A program made the translations under genes and the position numbers. A stretch of 43,758 nt of DNA from an uncultured Eubacteriales bacterium (GTDB lineage Bacteria > Bacillota > Clostridia > Christensenellales > Aristaeellaceae): assembly GCA_902801165.1 (NCBI GenBank), contig CADCHI010000033.1, positions 1 through 43,758 on the forward strand. The letters are read 5' to 3'. Shown here in pieces: positions 32,191 to 40,155 of the stretch (the stretch's first letter is position 1; each line of letters begins with the position of its first letter). The notes under the pieces are model-generated. The model did no database searches, was not told where the DNA came from, and saw nothing but the letters and a program-made list of their open reading frames with translations.

Positions 32191-34608
32191 TTAGTCCAGC
32201 TTCAGAATCAGCCCCAGTATGTGCTTGGCGGCGAGTTCCATCTGCTCCCGGGTCAGCACGCCCTTTTCGAGGGCGGCCAGCAGGCGCTCGGGATAGCCAC
32301 AGCCCATCTTCACGTCGTTGCCCGCGGCGCACTCCTTGTAGTGCTCGCCGGCGGTCCACCAGTCGGTGGTGACCAGGCCCTCGTAGCCCCACTCGTCCCG
32401 GAGGATGCCGTTCAGCATGTCGGCATTCTCGCTGGCGCGGTGTCCGTTGATCATGTTGTAGCTGGTCATGATGCTCCAGACGTCGTAGTCCTTGACGATG
32501 ATCTCGAAGGCCTTCAGGTAGATCTCGCGGATGGCGCGCTCCGAGGACCGGGAGTCCGCCTGTTTGCGGTTGGTCTCCTTGTTGTTCAGGGCGAAGTGCT
32601 TGGCGGTGGCGGCGACGCCGTTGCTCTGCACGCCGTGGATCAACGCGCCGGCCAGGCGGCCGGTCAGCAGCGGGTCCTCGGAGTAGTATTCAAAGTTGCG
32701 TCCGCACAGGGGATTGCGGTGGATGTTCACGCCGGGGGCCAGCCACGCGCCGATGTTGTTCTCTTTGACCTCGGCGCCGGCGGCGCGGCCCACGGCCTCG
32801 GTGAGCTCCGGGTCCCAGGTGCAGGCCAGCAGGCAGGCGCAGGGGAAGGCCGTGGTCTTCACGCCTACCTCCGGCAGGATGCGCAGGCCCGCGGGGCCGT
32901 CGGCGGTCATGGCGCTGGGCACACCGAAGGCGGGCAGGTTGCCATAGCCAAAGGTGTTGGCCACGCCGGCGTTGGGCTGTCCGCCCAGCAGCCAGGCCAG
33001 GTCCTCGTCGGAGAGCTGGGCGATGAAGTCCTCCAGGGACAGCCTGCCCTCGGCGACCTCGATCAGCTGGCGGTTGGGATTCGGGCGGAGGAAGTGGTCC
33101 ACCGGCATCGGTCGCACCGCGGGGGACACGCATTCGCATTCCTCGTCGGTCATGCGCTCCAGGGCGTCGGCGTTGGGGTCGTTGGGGGTGGACAGGGGCA
33201 GCGCCTCATAGCTGCCGTCGGCCAGCATGCGCCGCTCCAGCTGGGTGGGAACCATGCGCGGGGAGAGCTGCTCCACCACGCGGTCCGCCTCCAGCGTCCA
33301 GGCGAAACCGGCTTCGGCGGCGGAGCGGGCGTCCGTGCCCACGAAGAAGCGGTATTCGCCGGCCTCCAGCAGCCAGGCGGACTTGCACACCTTGCCCAGG
33401 TCGTCGTAGGAGGCCATCTGGGTCACGGGGAAGCGGATCTCCACGCGCTGGGTCTCGCCGGGCTGCAGCAGGCGGGTCTTCTGCCAGCCGGCCAGCTGCC
33501 GGGCGGGCTTGCCCAGCCTGCCCTGAGGCGCGGAGAAGTACAGCTGCACGACCTCCTTGCCCGGAACGTCGCCGGCGTTGGTGACGCGGGCCTGGGCGGT
33601 GACGAGGTCGCCCTCGACACCCAGCTCCACGCCGTCGATCTCGAAGCGTGTGTAGGACAGGCCGTAGCCGAAGGGATAGTTCACCTTCTCCGCCGCGCCG
33701 GGGATGGTCTCGAAGTAGCGGTAGCCCACGTAGATGTCGTCCTCGTAGTTCACGAAGTCGTCCGACTCGTAGAAATTCGGGGAGGAGGGGTAGTCCTCCA
33801 ACGTGGCGGCGAAGGTGTCCGCCAGCTTGCCCGAGGGGTTGTCCAGCCCCAGCAGCAGCTCCGCCTCGGCGGCGCCGCCCTCCAGGCCGGCCTGCCACGC
33901 CATCAGCGCGGCGTCGATGCCGGGATCGTCCTTGAACCAGGTGGTGTCGAACACGCCTCCCACGTTCAGCACGACGATCACCGTGTCAAAGGCGGCCTTG
34001 ACCTTCTCCACCATGGCAGCCTCGGCGTCGGTGAGCACGAAATCGCCCTTGGGGAACAGCGTCTGGGAGAGCTCATAGCGCACGTCGCCCTTCCACACGC
34101 CCTTGTGATCCGCAATCCTGTCGAAGGCGCTCTTTCGGTCCCAGCCCTCGCTGGAGAAGCGGCTGATGGAGATCACCGCCGCGTCGGCGAAGGCCGCGGC
34201 CCGGCTGACCAGCTCGTCAGGCAGCTCCGGCTCGTCCACGATGCCGGGCTCCCGGCCCTCCGCGTAGCGGGCGGCCACGTGGGCGCGGTAGAAGTCGTCC
34301 GTCCCGGCGAACACCGTCACCCGGTCGGGATAGCGCTTCATGCCCTCGGCCAGGTTCACCACGTAGGGCGTGGTGACGTCGCCGCTGCCGCCGCCGCCCT
34401 TCACATAGTCATAGGTGCCCTTGCCGAACAGGGCCACCTTCGCGCCGCGCCGCAGCGGCAGGGCGCCGTTGTCGTTCTTCAGCAGCACCATGCCTTCCCG
34501 GGCGGCGTCGCGGCTGAGCCTGATGTGCTCGGGGCTGGCGGTCACCCGCTGGCCCTCGGGACCCAAGGGCAGGTTGGGATGATACTTAATGCGGCTCCAC
34601 TTGTTCAT
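32191..34608 (-). CDS. Beta-glucosidase, glycoside hydrolase family 3, permuted domain order
   Basis: 805 residues. Unlike most GH3 enzymes, the alpha/beta sandwich (about 30-265, with LLKNDNGALPL and a GKLADTF stretch) comes first, then a fibronectin-III-like domain (about 320-400), and the TIM-barrel last (about 520-805). The barrel holds ADGPAGLR, GRNFEYYSEDP, KHF and TTDWW with the nucleophile D749. This permuted layout is known from ruminal and clostridial beta-glucosidases such as those of Ruminococcus albus and Butyrivibrio. No signal peptide, so it probably cleaves imported cello- or xylo-oligosaccharides; exact specificity is open. The ATG at 34608 follows AAAGGAATG. Confidence 0.9.
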   Translation of the reverse strand: MNKWSRIKYHPNLPLGPEGQRVTASPEHIRLSRDAAREGMVLLKNDNGALPLRRGAKVALFGKGTYDYVKGGGGSGDVTTPYVVNLAEGMKRYPDRVTVFAGTDDFYRAHVAARYAEGREPGIVDEPELPDELVSRAAAFADAAVISISRFSSEGWDRKSAFDRIADHKGVWKGDVRYELSQTLFPKGDFVLTDAEAAMVEKVKAAFDTVIVVLNVGGVFDTTWFKDDPGIDAALMAWQAGLEGGAAEAELLLGLDNPSGKLADTFAATLEDYPSSPNFYESDDFVNYEDDIYVGYRYFETIPGAAEKVNYPFGYGLSYTRFEIDGVELGVEGDLVTAQARVTNAGDVPGKEVVQLYFSAPQGRLGKPARQLAGWQKTRLLQPGETQRVEIRFPVTQMASYDDLGKVCKSAWLLEAGEYRFFVGTDARSAAEAGFAWTLEADRVVEQLSPRMVPTQLERRMLADGSYEALPLSTPNDPNADALERMTDEECECVSPAVRPMPVDHFLRPNPNRQLIEVAEGRLSLEDFIAQLSDEDLAWLLGGQPNAGVANTFGYGNLPAFGVPSAMTADGPAGLRILPEVGVKTTAFPCACLLACTWDPELTEAVGRAAGAEVKENNIGAWLAPGVNIHRNPLCGRNFEYYSEDPLLTGRLAGALIHGVQSNGVAATAKHFALNNKETNRKQADSRSSERAIREIYLKAFEIIVKDYDVWSIMTSYNMINGHRASENADMLNGILRDEWGYEGLVTTDWWTAGEHYKECAAGNDVKMGCGYPERLLAALEKGVLTREQMELAAKHILGLILKLD

Positions 34609-34633
34609 GTGAATGCATTCCTTTCTTCTGTTT

Positions 34634-34684
34634 CAAAAAGCGTGGGCCGACCTGGAGCAATTGCAGGTTTGGGCGCCACGCTTT
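34634..34684 (-). terminator. Terminator after pgsA
   Basis: On the minus strand AAAGCGTGG..ACCTG / CCAGGT..CCCACGCTTTTTG: a long imperfect stem followed by TTTTTG, directly after the pgsA stop and before the GH3 gene. Confidence 0.7.
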
Positions 34685-34692
34685 GAAGTCAG

Positions 34693-35253
34693 TTACATGT
34701 CCCGGATGCAGTCCCGGTTGCGAATCAGGTAGTCCGCCCCGCTGACGACCGTCAGGACCAGGGCGATGTACATCAGCACATTGGCGAAGACGACGCCCGC
34801 CCGGCCCAGCAGCGAAGCCTCGGGGCCGTTGACGGACACCAGCAGCATCAGCGCGATGGTGGCCGCCATCTGGAACACGGTCTTCAGCTTGCCCAGGGGA
34901 CCGGCGGCGATCACCCGGCCGTTCTCCACCGCCACCAGGCGGAAGCCGCTGACCAGGAATTCCCGGGCCAGCATCAGTATGCACACCCAGTCGGGCATGC
35001 GGCCCTGGGCGGTCAGCACGATCAGGGCGCTCATCACCAGCAGCTTGTCGGCGATGGGGTCCATGAACTTGCCAAAGTCGGTGATCAGGTTCCGGGAACG
35101 GGCAATGTGGCCGTCCAGCGCGTCGGTGATGCAGGCCGCCGCGTAGATGGCCAGCGCCACCAGCTGCGCCCAGAGGGGTGACATCCGGGCGAAGACCACG
35201 AAAAAGGGGATCAGGCACACGCGCAGCAGCGTCAGCTTGTTGGGTAGATTCAT
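34693..35253 (-). CDS. pgsA: CDP-diacylglycerol-glycerol-3-phosphate 3-phosphatidyltransferase
   Basis: 186 residues with five or so membrane helices. The CDP-alcohol phosphatidyltransferase signature DG-x2-AR-x8-G-x3-D-x3-D is complete in DALDGHIARSRN..DFGKFMDPIADK. It makes phosphatidylglycerol phosphate, the committed step to phosphatidylglycerol and cardiolipin. The start at 35253 is chosen because AAAGGAGTG precedes it; an in-frame GTG at 35262 has no good site. It follows rimO by 25 bases in the same direction, an arrangement common in Firmicutes. Confidence 0.94.
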   Translation of the reverse strand: MNLPNKLTLLRVCLIPFFVVFARMSPLWAQLVALAIYAAACITDALDGHIARSRNLITDFGKFMDPIADKLLVMSALIVLTAQGRMPDWVCILMLAREFLVSGFRLVAVENGRVIAAGPLGKLKTVFQMAATIALMLLVSVNGPEASLLGRAGVVFANVLMYIALVLTVVSGADYLIRNRDCIRDM

Positions 35254-35278
35254 GATTGACACTCCTTTGATATCGGCG

Positions 35279-36589
35279 TTACAGGATCTCGCCTTCCAGG
35301 TCGTAAGCGTCAGCGCCGGTGATGCGCACGTTCACGTACTGGCCGGGGGTCAGGTCCTCGGCGTCCAGCCAGATGCAGCCGTCGCTCTCCGGGGCCTCCA
35401 GCAGGCTGCGGCCGTAGAAGCGGCCGGATTCCTCGTCGAAGCCGTCCACCAGCACCTCGCACTCGGTGCCGACGCGGGCCTCGTTGATTTCCATGGCGAT
35501 GCCCTGCTGCAGCATCATCAGCTGGTCCAGGCGGGCGGTCTTCACGTCCTCGTCGATCTGGTCCGGCATCTTGGCGGCGGCGGTGCCCTCCTCGGCAGAG
35601 TAGGTGAACGCGCCGAGCCGGTCGAAGCGGGCCTCCTTCACGAAGTCCAGCAGGGTCTGGAACTGGGCGTCCGTCTCGCCGGGGAAGCCCACGATCATCG
35701 TGGTGCGCAGTATGATGCCCCGCTTGCGGCACTCGGCGATGCGGCTCTTGATCCAGTCCGCGCTGCCCCGCCGGTTCATGCGGCGCAGCAGGTCGTCGTC
35801 GATGTGCTGCAGGGGCAGGTCCAGATAGGGGGCCACCTTGGGCAGCCGCTGGATGGTGTCCAGGAGGCGATCCTCGGTGCTGTCGGGATAGCAGTAGAGC
35901 ACCCGAACCCAGTGCACGCCCTCGATGGCGCTGACTGCTTCCAGCAGCTCGGGCAGCTGGTAGTGGCCGTCGCCGAGGTCGCAGCCGTAGCGGCTGGTGT
36001 CCTGGGCGATCAGGGTCAGCTCTGTGACGCCCTGGGAGGCCAGGGTTTTGCACTCCTCCACGATGTCGTCGAAGGGGCGGGAGCTGTAGCCGCCGCGGAT
36101 CAGCGGTATGGCGCAGTAGGTGCAACGGTTGTCGCAGCCGTCGGAGATCTTCACGTAGGCGCTGTAGCCGGGAGTGGTCAGCACCCGGGGGGTGTGCAGG
36201 AAGCGGGCGCCGTTGGCGGTGTAGCAGGGCTTCTCCCCCTTCTCGGAGGCCTCCATCATGTCGAACAGGCGGGCGTATTCCGCCACGCCCAGTATGCCGT
36301 CGATCTCCGGGATCTCCTCCATCAGCGCCTCGGGATAGCGCTGCGCCAGGCAGCCGGTGACGAACAGCTTCTTGTTCCCCTGCTTCTTGTACTGGGCCAT
36401 CTCGAATATGGCGTCGATGGATTCCTCCTTGGCGCTCTCGATGAAACCGCAGGTGTTCACGAACAGCACGTCCGCCTCGGCGGGATCGCCGACGATCTCA
36501 TAGCCCCGCTGGCGCAGCATGCCCAGCATGTTCTCACTGTCCACGCGGTTCTTCGCGCAGCCCAGGGATACCATTCCAACCTTTTTCAT
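35279..36589 (-). CDS. rimO: Ribosomal protein S12 methylthiotransferase
   Basis: 436 residues. The N-terminal UPF0004 domain binds a [4Fe-4S] cluster through cysteines in GCAKN, NTCGF and GCLAQRY. The radical SAM domain has CDNRCTYC, and a C-terminal TRAM domain follows. Motifs SLGCAKNRVDSE, DLPLQHIDDDLLRRMNR and FPGET point to RimO rather than MiaB. It adds a methylthio group to an Asp of ribosomal protein S12. The ATG at 36589 begins MKKVGMVSLGC. It lies upstream of pgsA with a 25-base gap. Confidence 0.95.
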   Translation of the reverse strand: MKKVGMVSLGCAKNRVDSENMLGMLRQRGYEIVGDPAEADVLFVNTCGFIESAKEESIDAIFEMAQYKKQGNKKLFVTGCLAQRYPEALMEEIPEIDGILGVAEYARLFDMMEASEKGEKPCYTANGARFLHTPRVLTTPGYSAYVKISDGCDNRCTYCAIPLIRGGYSSRPFDDIVEECKTLASQGVTELTLIAQDTSRYGCDLGDGHYQLPELLEAVSAIEGVHWVRVLYCYPDSTEDRLLDTIQRLPKVAPYLDLPLQHIDDDLLRRMNRRGSADWIKSRIAECRKRGIILRTTMIVGFPGETDAQFQTLLDFVKEARFDRLGAFTYSAEEGTAAAKMPDQIDEDVKTARLDQLMMLQQGIAMEINEARVGTECEVLVDGFDEESGRFYGRSLLEAPESDGCIWLDAEDLTPGQYVNVRITGADAYDLEGEIL

Positions 36590-36648
36590 TGTGTTTATCT
36601 GCTCACTTTTCGGATTTGTGTATGATTGGGAAAACAGAAGTTTCCGGC

Positions 36649-36676
36649 CCGGCGGGCTCCAAGGGAACCCGCCGGC
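36649..36676 (-). terminator. Hairpin after coaD
   Basis: CGGCGGG / CCCGCCG stem (36650-36674) downstream of the coaD stop on the minus strand, followed by GAAACTTCTGTTTTCC. A second GC-rich self-complementary region lies at about 36695-36730. Confidence 0.55.
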
Positions 36677-36730
36677 AACCGATTGCCGTTGAAGCAGCGG
36701 CGCGCGACGCCTGCGTCCGGCGCGTCGGCG

Positions 36731-37213
36731 TCATTGCTTATTCTCGCAAATCAGCCGGGCCACGGCCTCGGGGACGAAAGCGCTCACATCCCGGCCAAAG
36801 GCCAGCAGCTCCCGCACCATGCTGGAGGACAGCGTGGGCTCGTCGCCCCGCAGGTAGACGGTCTCCAGCGACGGGTTCAGCAGGTGGTTGACCCGGGCGG
36901 TGTTCTCCTCGTAGTCATAGTCGGCGGCGTTACGAAGTCCCCGCACGTACCAGCCCACTCCGTGGGCGGCGCAGTAGTCCGCCACCAGGCCGTCGTAGGT
37001 GACCACGCGAACGTTGGCAAGCCCGTCGGCCTCCACGCCGGCGCGGATCGCCGCCGCCATGGCCTCGGCGTCGAAGGCGCGGCGCTTGGCGACATTCACC
37101 CCGATCAGCACGACGACCTCGTCGAACAGCGCCGCGGCCTTGCGCACGATGTCGCGGTGGCCGTTGGTGAAGGGATCAAAGCTGCCGGCGTACAGGGCGA
37201 TTCGATGGGACAT
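36731..37213 (-). CDS. coaD: Phosphopantetheine adenylyltransferase
   Basis: 160 residues, the standard length. The nucleotidyltransferase motif is in AGSFDPFTNGHRDIV (GxFDPxTxGH) and the second ATP-binding motif in LSSSMVRE; WYVRGLRNAADYDYE is the substrate loop. It converts 4'-phosphopantetheine plus ATP into dephospho-CoA, the penultimate step of coenzyme A synthesis. The ATG at 37213 has a strong GGAGGAGAGG site. It follows the PHP phosphatase gene by 15 bases, so both depend on the promoter at 38063-38092. Confidence 0.96.
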   Translation of the reverse strand: MSHRIALYAGSFDPFTNGHRDIVRKAAALFDEVVVLIGVNVAKRRAFDAEAMAAAIRAGVEADGLANVRVVTYDGLVADYCAAHGVGWYVRGLRNAADYDYEENTARVNHLLNPSLETVYLRGDEPTLSSSMVRELLAFGRDVSAFVPEAVARLICENKQ

Positions 37214-37228
37214 GTTCCTCTCCTCCGT

Positions 37229-38056
37229 TTACAGCGGGTATTCCACCGGCTCCGCCCTGCGGTATTCCCAGGCGGTTTTGAAGCCGCAGGCGCGGGCCAG
37301 CTCCGCGGCCCCGGCAAAGCCGCAGTCCAGGTGGTCCCTGTCGTGGCAGTCGCTGGACAGGATCACGCGGCCGCCGCACTCCCGGACGCGCTTCAGCATG
37401 GCGGGGCCGGGAGTGGGCTGGGTCCGATAGCCCTTGGCGATGGCGCCGGTGTTGATCTCCACCAGCCTGCCGCTGCGGGCGGCCAGTTCGGCGCACTCCA
37501 GCGCGGGGCCGAGGTACCTCGGGTCGGCGTCGTCGAACAGGTCCCGGGCCTCGTTGAACTTCATGACCAGCTCGATGTGGCCCAGTATGTCGGCACTCGT
37601 GCCCTCGATGGATTCGCAGACCGTGCGGAAATAGTCCCGGCACAGGCGATAGAAGTCGCCGTCGTAGAACTCCCGCGCCGCGGCGACGAGCTTTTCCCTG
37701 GACCAGTCCACGCACCACAGTGCGCCGTCCTTCCGAACGTAGTGCACGGATTCGATGGCGTAGTCGTAAGCGTAGGGAGAGGGCGGGGAGAGCCAGTCGT
37801 GCTCGCAGCCCAGCAGGAGGTCGATCTGGCCGGCATACTTGGCCCGCAGCCGCAGGACCTCCGCGCGATACTCCGGTTCCCGGTCGAGGGGCATGGCGCT
37901 GTCGTCGTAGTCGGCGCAGCCGTGCTCGGAGAAGCCGAGGGTGTGAAAGCCCAGGGCCAGCGCGGCGCGAACCATGTCCTCGGCGGAATTGCGCCCGTCC
38001 GAGAAGGTGGTGTGGCTGTGAACGTTGCTCTTGGGCAGGTTGAGGCGCGTATTCAT
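37229..38056 (-). CDS. PHP-domain phosphatase, histidinol-phosphatase-like
   Basis: 275 residues of the PHP fold. Metal ligands appear as NVHSHTTFSDG (HxH), FSEHG, GCEHDW, DILGHIE, and the C-terminal SSDCHDRDHL. The closest named family is HisK/HisJ-type histidinol-phosphatase, but no other his gene is nearby, so another phosphoester substrate is equally possible. The ATG at 38056 is required because the first metal motif begins at about residue 12. There is no Shine-Dalgarno in front; the -10 box ends only six bases upstream, so the mRNA is probably leaderless. It is followed by coaD after 15 bases. Confidence 0.82.
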   Translation of the reverse strand: MNTRLNLPKSNVHSHTTFSDGRNSAEDMVRAALALGFHTLGFSEHGCADYDDSAMPLDREPEYRAEVLRLRAKYAGQIDLLLGCEHDWLSPPSPYAYDYAIESVHYVRKDGALWCVDWSREKLVAAAREFYDGDFYRLCRDYFRTVCESIEGTSADILGHIELVMKFNEARDLFDDADPRYLGPALECAELAARSGRLVEINTGAIAKGYRTQPTPGPAMLKRVRECGGRVILSSDCHDRDHLDCGFAGAAELARACGFKTAWEYRRAEPVEYPL

Positions 38057-38062
38057 AGCTTC

Positions 38063-38092
38063 ATTATAAGCGCTGCAAATGTTTGGTGTCAA
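38063..38092 (-). promoter_or_regulatory. Consensus promoter giving a probably leaderless mRNA
   Basis: On the minus strand TTGACA (38087-38092) and TATAAT (38063-38068), both perfect, spaced 18 bases. Transcription should start about 6-7 bases after the -10 box, which coincides with the ATG at 38054-38056. Confidence 0.8.
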
Positions 38093-38093
38093 T

Positions 38094-38120
38094 AAAAAGC
38101 CGCCCCTGCGGGCGGCTTTT
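38094..38120. terminator. Bidirectional terminator after the YegP-like gene
   Basis: AAAAAGCCGCCC..GGGCGGCTTTT: a perfect GC stem with A/T tracts on both sides, just after the stop at 38132 and directly upstream of the next promoter's -35 box. Confidence 0.85.
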
Positions 38121-38131
38121 AACAATATCGA

Positions 38132-38515
38132 TTACTTTTCCTCGGGCTCCATGACCACGATGGACGCGTCGGGGGCGTTCTTGGCGATGGAGGCGATGCC
38201 CTTCTTGGCGCTGGCCTTGGCCTTGTAGCCCTCGGACTTGCCGATGTTCTGGCCGTTGGCGGCCTTCAGGCGGAAGCGGAACTCGCCGCCCTTGTCCTTG
38301 TACAGCTCGTACTTCGGATGGGCGATCTTCTCATCGCGGGTCTGGTCCTCGATCAGGGAGGCAGCGTTCTTTTTAACGGAATTGATGCCGTTTTCACAGG
38401 CGGTCTGGCTGGTATACGTTTCAGAAGCGGTCAGGATGACCTCGCCATTGGAGGCCTTCAGGTTGAAGGTGAATTCCCCGTTTTTCGCGGTGGTGATGAC
38501 GAACTTGCCTGCCAT
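38132..38515 (-). CDS. Tandem YegP-like (DUF1508) protein
   Basis: 127 residues made of two DUF1508/YegP repeats. Repeat 1 (about 1-55) reads GKFVITTAKNGEFTFNLKASNGEVILTASE; repeat 2 (about 68-120) reads YELYKDKGGEFRFRLKAANGQNIGKSEGY. Each repeat is a short beta-beta-alpha unit with the FxFxLKAxNG core. YegP proteins are small and widespread with no settled role. The start at 38515 is chosen for AAAGGGG and because the family begins there. It has its own consensus promoter and terminator, a monocistronic and probably abundant transcript. Confidence 0.88.
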   Translation of the reverse strand: MAGKFVITTAKNGEFTFNLKASNGEVILTASETYTSQTACENGINSVKKNAASLIEDQTRDEKIAHPKYELYKDKGGEFRFRLKAANGQNIGKSEGYKAKASAKKGIASIAKNAPDASIVVMEPEEK

Positions 38516-38563
38516 TGAGATGACCCCTTTCAAAAAAATTATATGTAAATCACAACTGGTTAT

Positions 38564-38592
38564 AGTATACATGTTAACAACAGAAATGTCAA
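38564..38592 (-). promoter_or_regulatory. Strong promoter of the YegP-like gene
   Basis: On the minus strand TTGACA (38587-38592) and TATACT (38564-38569) with a 17-base spacer in a notably AT-rich stretch. The leader is about 40 bases. Confidence 0.8.
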
Positions 38593-38716
38593 TTTTAAAT
38601 TCGACTATTTTAATCGAAAAAAGCTGAAAAAACTGTGATTTTGCGGCGAATTTGACAAAGAGCCGAATAAAGCCCTCCGGCGGCGCAGTGCGGAGGACCT
38701 TGTCGGGGCGCCGGAA

Positions 38717-38744
38717 GGCCGGGAAAACAAGGCGTTTCCCGGCC
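38717..38744 (-). terminator. Hairpin after the rRNA methyltransferase gene
   Basis: Perfect arms GGCCGGGAAA (38717-38726) and TTTCCCGGCC (38735-38744) downstream of the stop at 38773 on the minus strand; no long T tract. A weaker CCTCCG/CGGAGG stem follows at about 38673-38697. The remainder of 38516-38772 shows only the YegP promoter. Confidence 0.6.
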
Positions 38745-38772
38745 GATGCGTTTGGAAAGAAGCCGTCACAAT

Positions 38773-40122
38773 CTATATATATTTTTGTCGCCGAAGCCCC
38801 TTGGGCAGGTGGTTTTTCAGCGTCGTCCCGGAGCGCTTGCCCCAGCCGAGGGGCATGCCCCGATGCAGAACCAGCGTCCAGCCCTTCTCCCCCGCCAGCT
38901 CGACGGTCTCCCCCCGCAGCCAGGCGCGGGCCTGGTCGTCGTCCAGTTCGGCGCACCGGTGGGCGCACTCCGGCGGGAGGGACATGGCGAGGGCGTGGTC
39001 CGGCTCGAGGTGGTTTCTGCCGATCCTCAGCAGGCACAGGCCGGGGGTGATCACCCGCAAGCCGCCCAGCGGCGGCGTCGACCGCGGCGCGCAGTAGAGC
39101 CGATCCCCCTGGATGAAGGGCGTCATCTCCGAGAGCGCCTCGGGCAGGGCGCAGACCTCCCGGGTCAACGTCTCCAGGAGCTTTGCGGCCTCCCTGTCCG
39201 CCTTCGGTGCGGGCGCGTCGAGGGGCTTTGCGCATGGGGCTTCCCCCGCCCGGCGGAGCCTGGCGACGAAGTGCCCGTCGCCGCGGACGCGGTGTGGGAA
39301 CAGGCGCAGCATGCCCCCGGCGGAGGTGCCCACCCCGGGCAGCTCGAAGTCCTCGGGGTGGAAATCCGGGTGGCGCGCCAGGAAGCCCAGCACGCTCCCC
39401 TCGTTTTCCAGGTCGTTGAAGGTGCAGGTGGAGTAAACCAGCCGCCCGCCGGGCCGGAGCAGCTTCGCGGCGTGATCCAGTATTCCGGCCTGACGCTTCG
39501 CGCAGCCCTCGGGAGAGGCCGGCTTCCACTCGGTTCTCGAGTCGGGGTCCCGGCGGAACATGCCCTCGCCGGAGCACGGGGCGTCCACCAGTATGGCGTC
39601 GAAGAAGTCCCCGGGCCAGCGGGCGGAGAGCTGTTCCGGCAGCGCGCTGGTGACGACGGCGTTCATCGCTCCCATGCGCTCCAGGTTCCCGGCCAGCGCC
39701 CTGGCGCGCTGGGGCTCGGGGTCGTTGGACACCAGCAGCCCCGAATCCGCCATCGCCGCGGCGATCTGGGTGCTCTTTCCGCCGGGGGCGGCGCACAGGT
39801 CCAGCACCCGCTCGCCGGGTTGGGCATCCAGCACGGCGGCGCTGGCCATGGCGCTGGCCTCCTGGATGTAAAAGGCCCCGGCGGCGTGGGCGACGGAGCT
39901 TCCGGGCTTCACGTCCTCGCCCACCCTCAGGTAGCGGCCCAGCGCCGCCCAGGGCACGGCGTCCTCCGTAAAGGGCAGCGCGGCGGTCTCGGCGGCGGCG
40001 CGCTTGGGATTCAGCCGCAGCGCGAGGGCCGGCGGTTCCTCCAGCGCGCGCAGAAAAGCCGGGCACTCATCGCCCAGCAGCCTTTGCATGTTTTCCTGGA
40101 ATTCCTCCGGCAGGGGTATCAT
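38773..40122 (-). CDS. 16S rRNA cytosine-C5 methyltransferase, RsmF/NOL1-type
   Basis: 449 residues. The NOL1/NOP2/sun domain has the SAM-binding LDLCAAPGGKS, the DAPCSGEGMFRRD motif IV cysteine and the YSTCTFN catalytic cysteine. An N-terminal helix region and a C-terminal RNA-binding domain of about 150 residues, near WxxG..GMPLGWGKR, match the RsmF-like group of Firmicutes. It methylates cytosine in rRNA; the exact base is not deducible. The start at 40122 follows GGAGTGACA; a TTG at 40143 lacks a site. It is the third gene of a unit with the permease-like and HAD genes. Confidence 0.9.
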   Translation of the reverse strand: MIPLPEEFQENMQRLLGDECPAFLRALEEPPALALRLNPKRAAAETAALPFTEDAVPWAALGRYLRVGEDVKPGSSVAHAAGAFYIQEASAMASAAVLDAQPGERVLDLCAAPGGKSTQIAAAMADSGLLVSNDPEPQRARALAGNLERMGAMNAVVTSALPEQLSARWPGDFFDAILVDAPCSGEGMFRRDPDSRTEWKPASPEGCAKRQAGILDHAAKLLRPGGRLVYSTCTFNDLENEGSVLGFLARHPDFHPEDFELPGVGTSAGGMLRLFPHRVRGDGHFVARLRRAGEAPCAKPLDAPAPKADREAAKLLETLTREVCALPEALSEMTPFIQGDRLYCAPRSTPPLGGLRVITPGLCLLRIGRNHLEPDHALAMSLPPECAHRCAELDDDQARAWLRGETVELAGEKGWTLVLHRGMPLGWGKRSGTTLKNHLPKGLRRQKYI

Positions 40123-40155
40123 CTTCTGTGTCACTCCAATCAAAGGGAGGGCGGT

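Noticed and set aside
32098-34686. Long plus-strand frame opposite the GH3 gene
   Set aside because: Antisense shadow; composition rich in His, Gly, Val and Ala with no domain.
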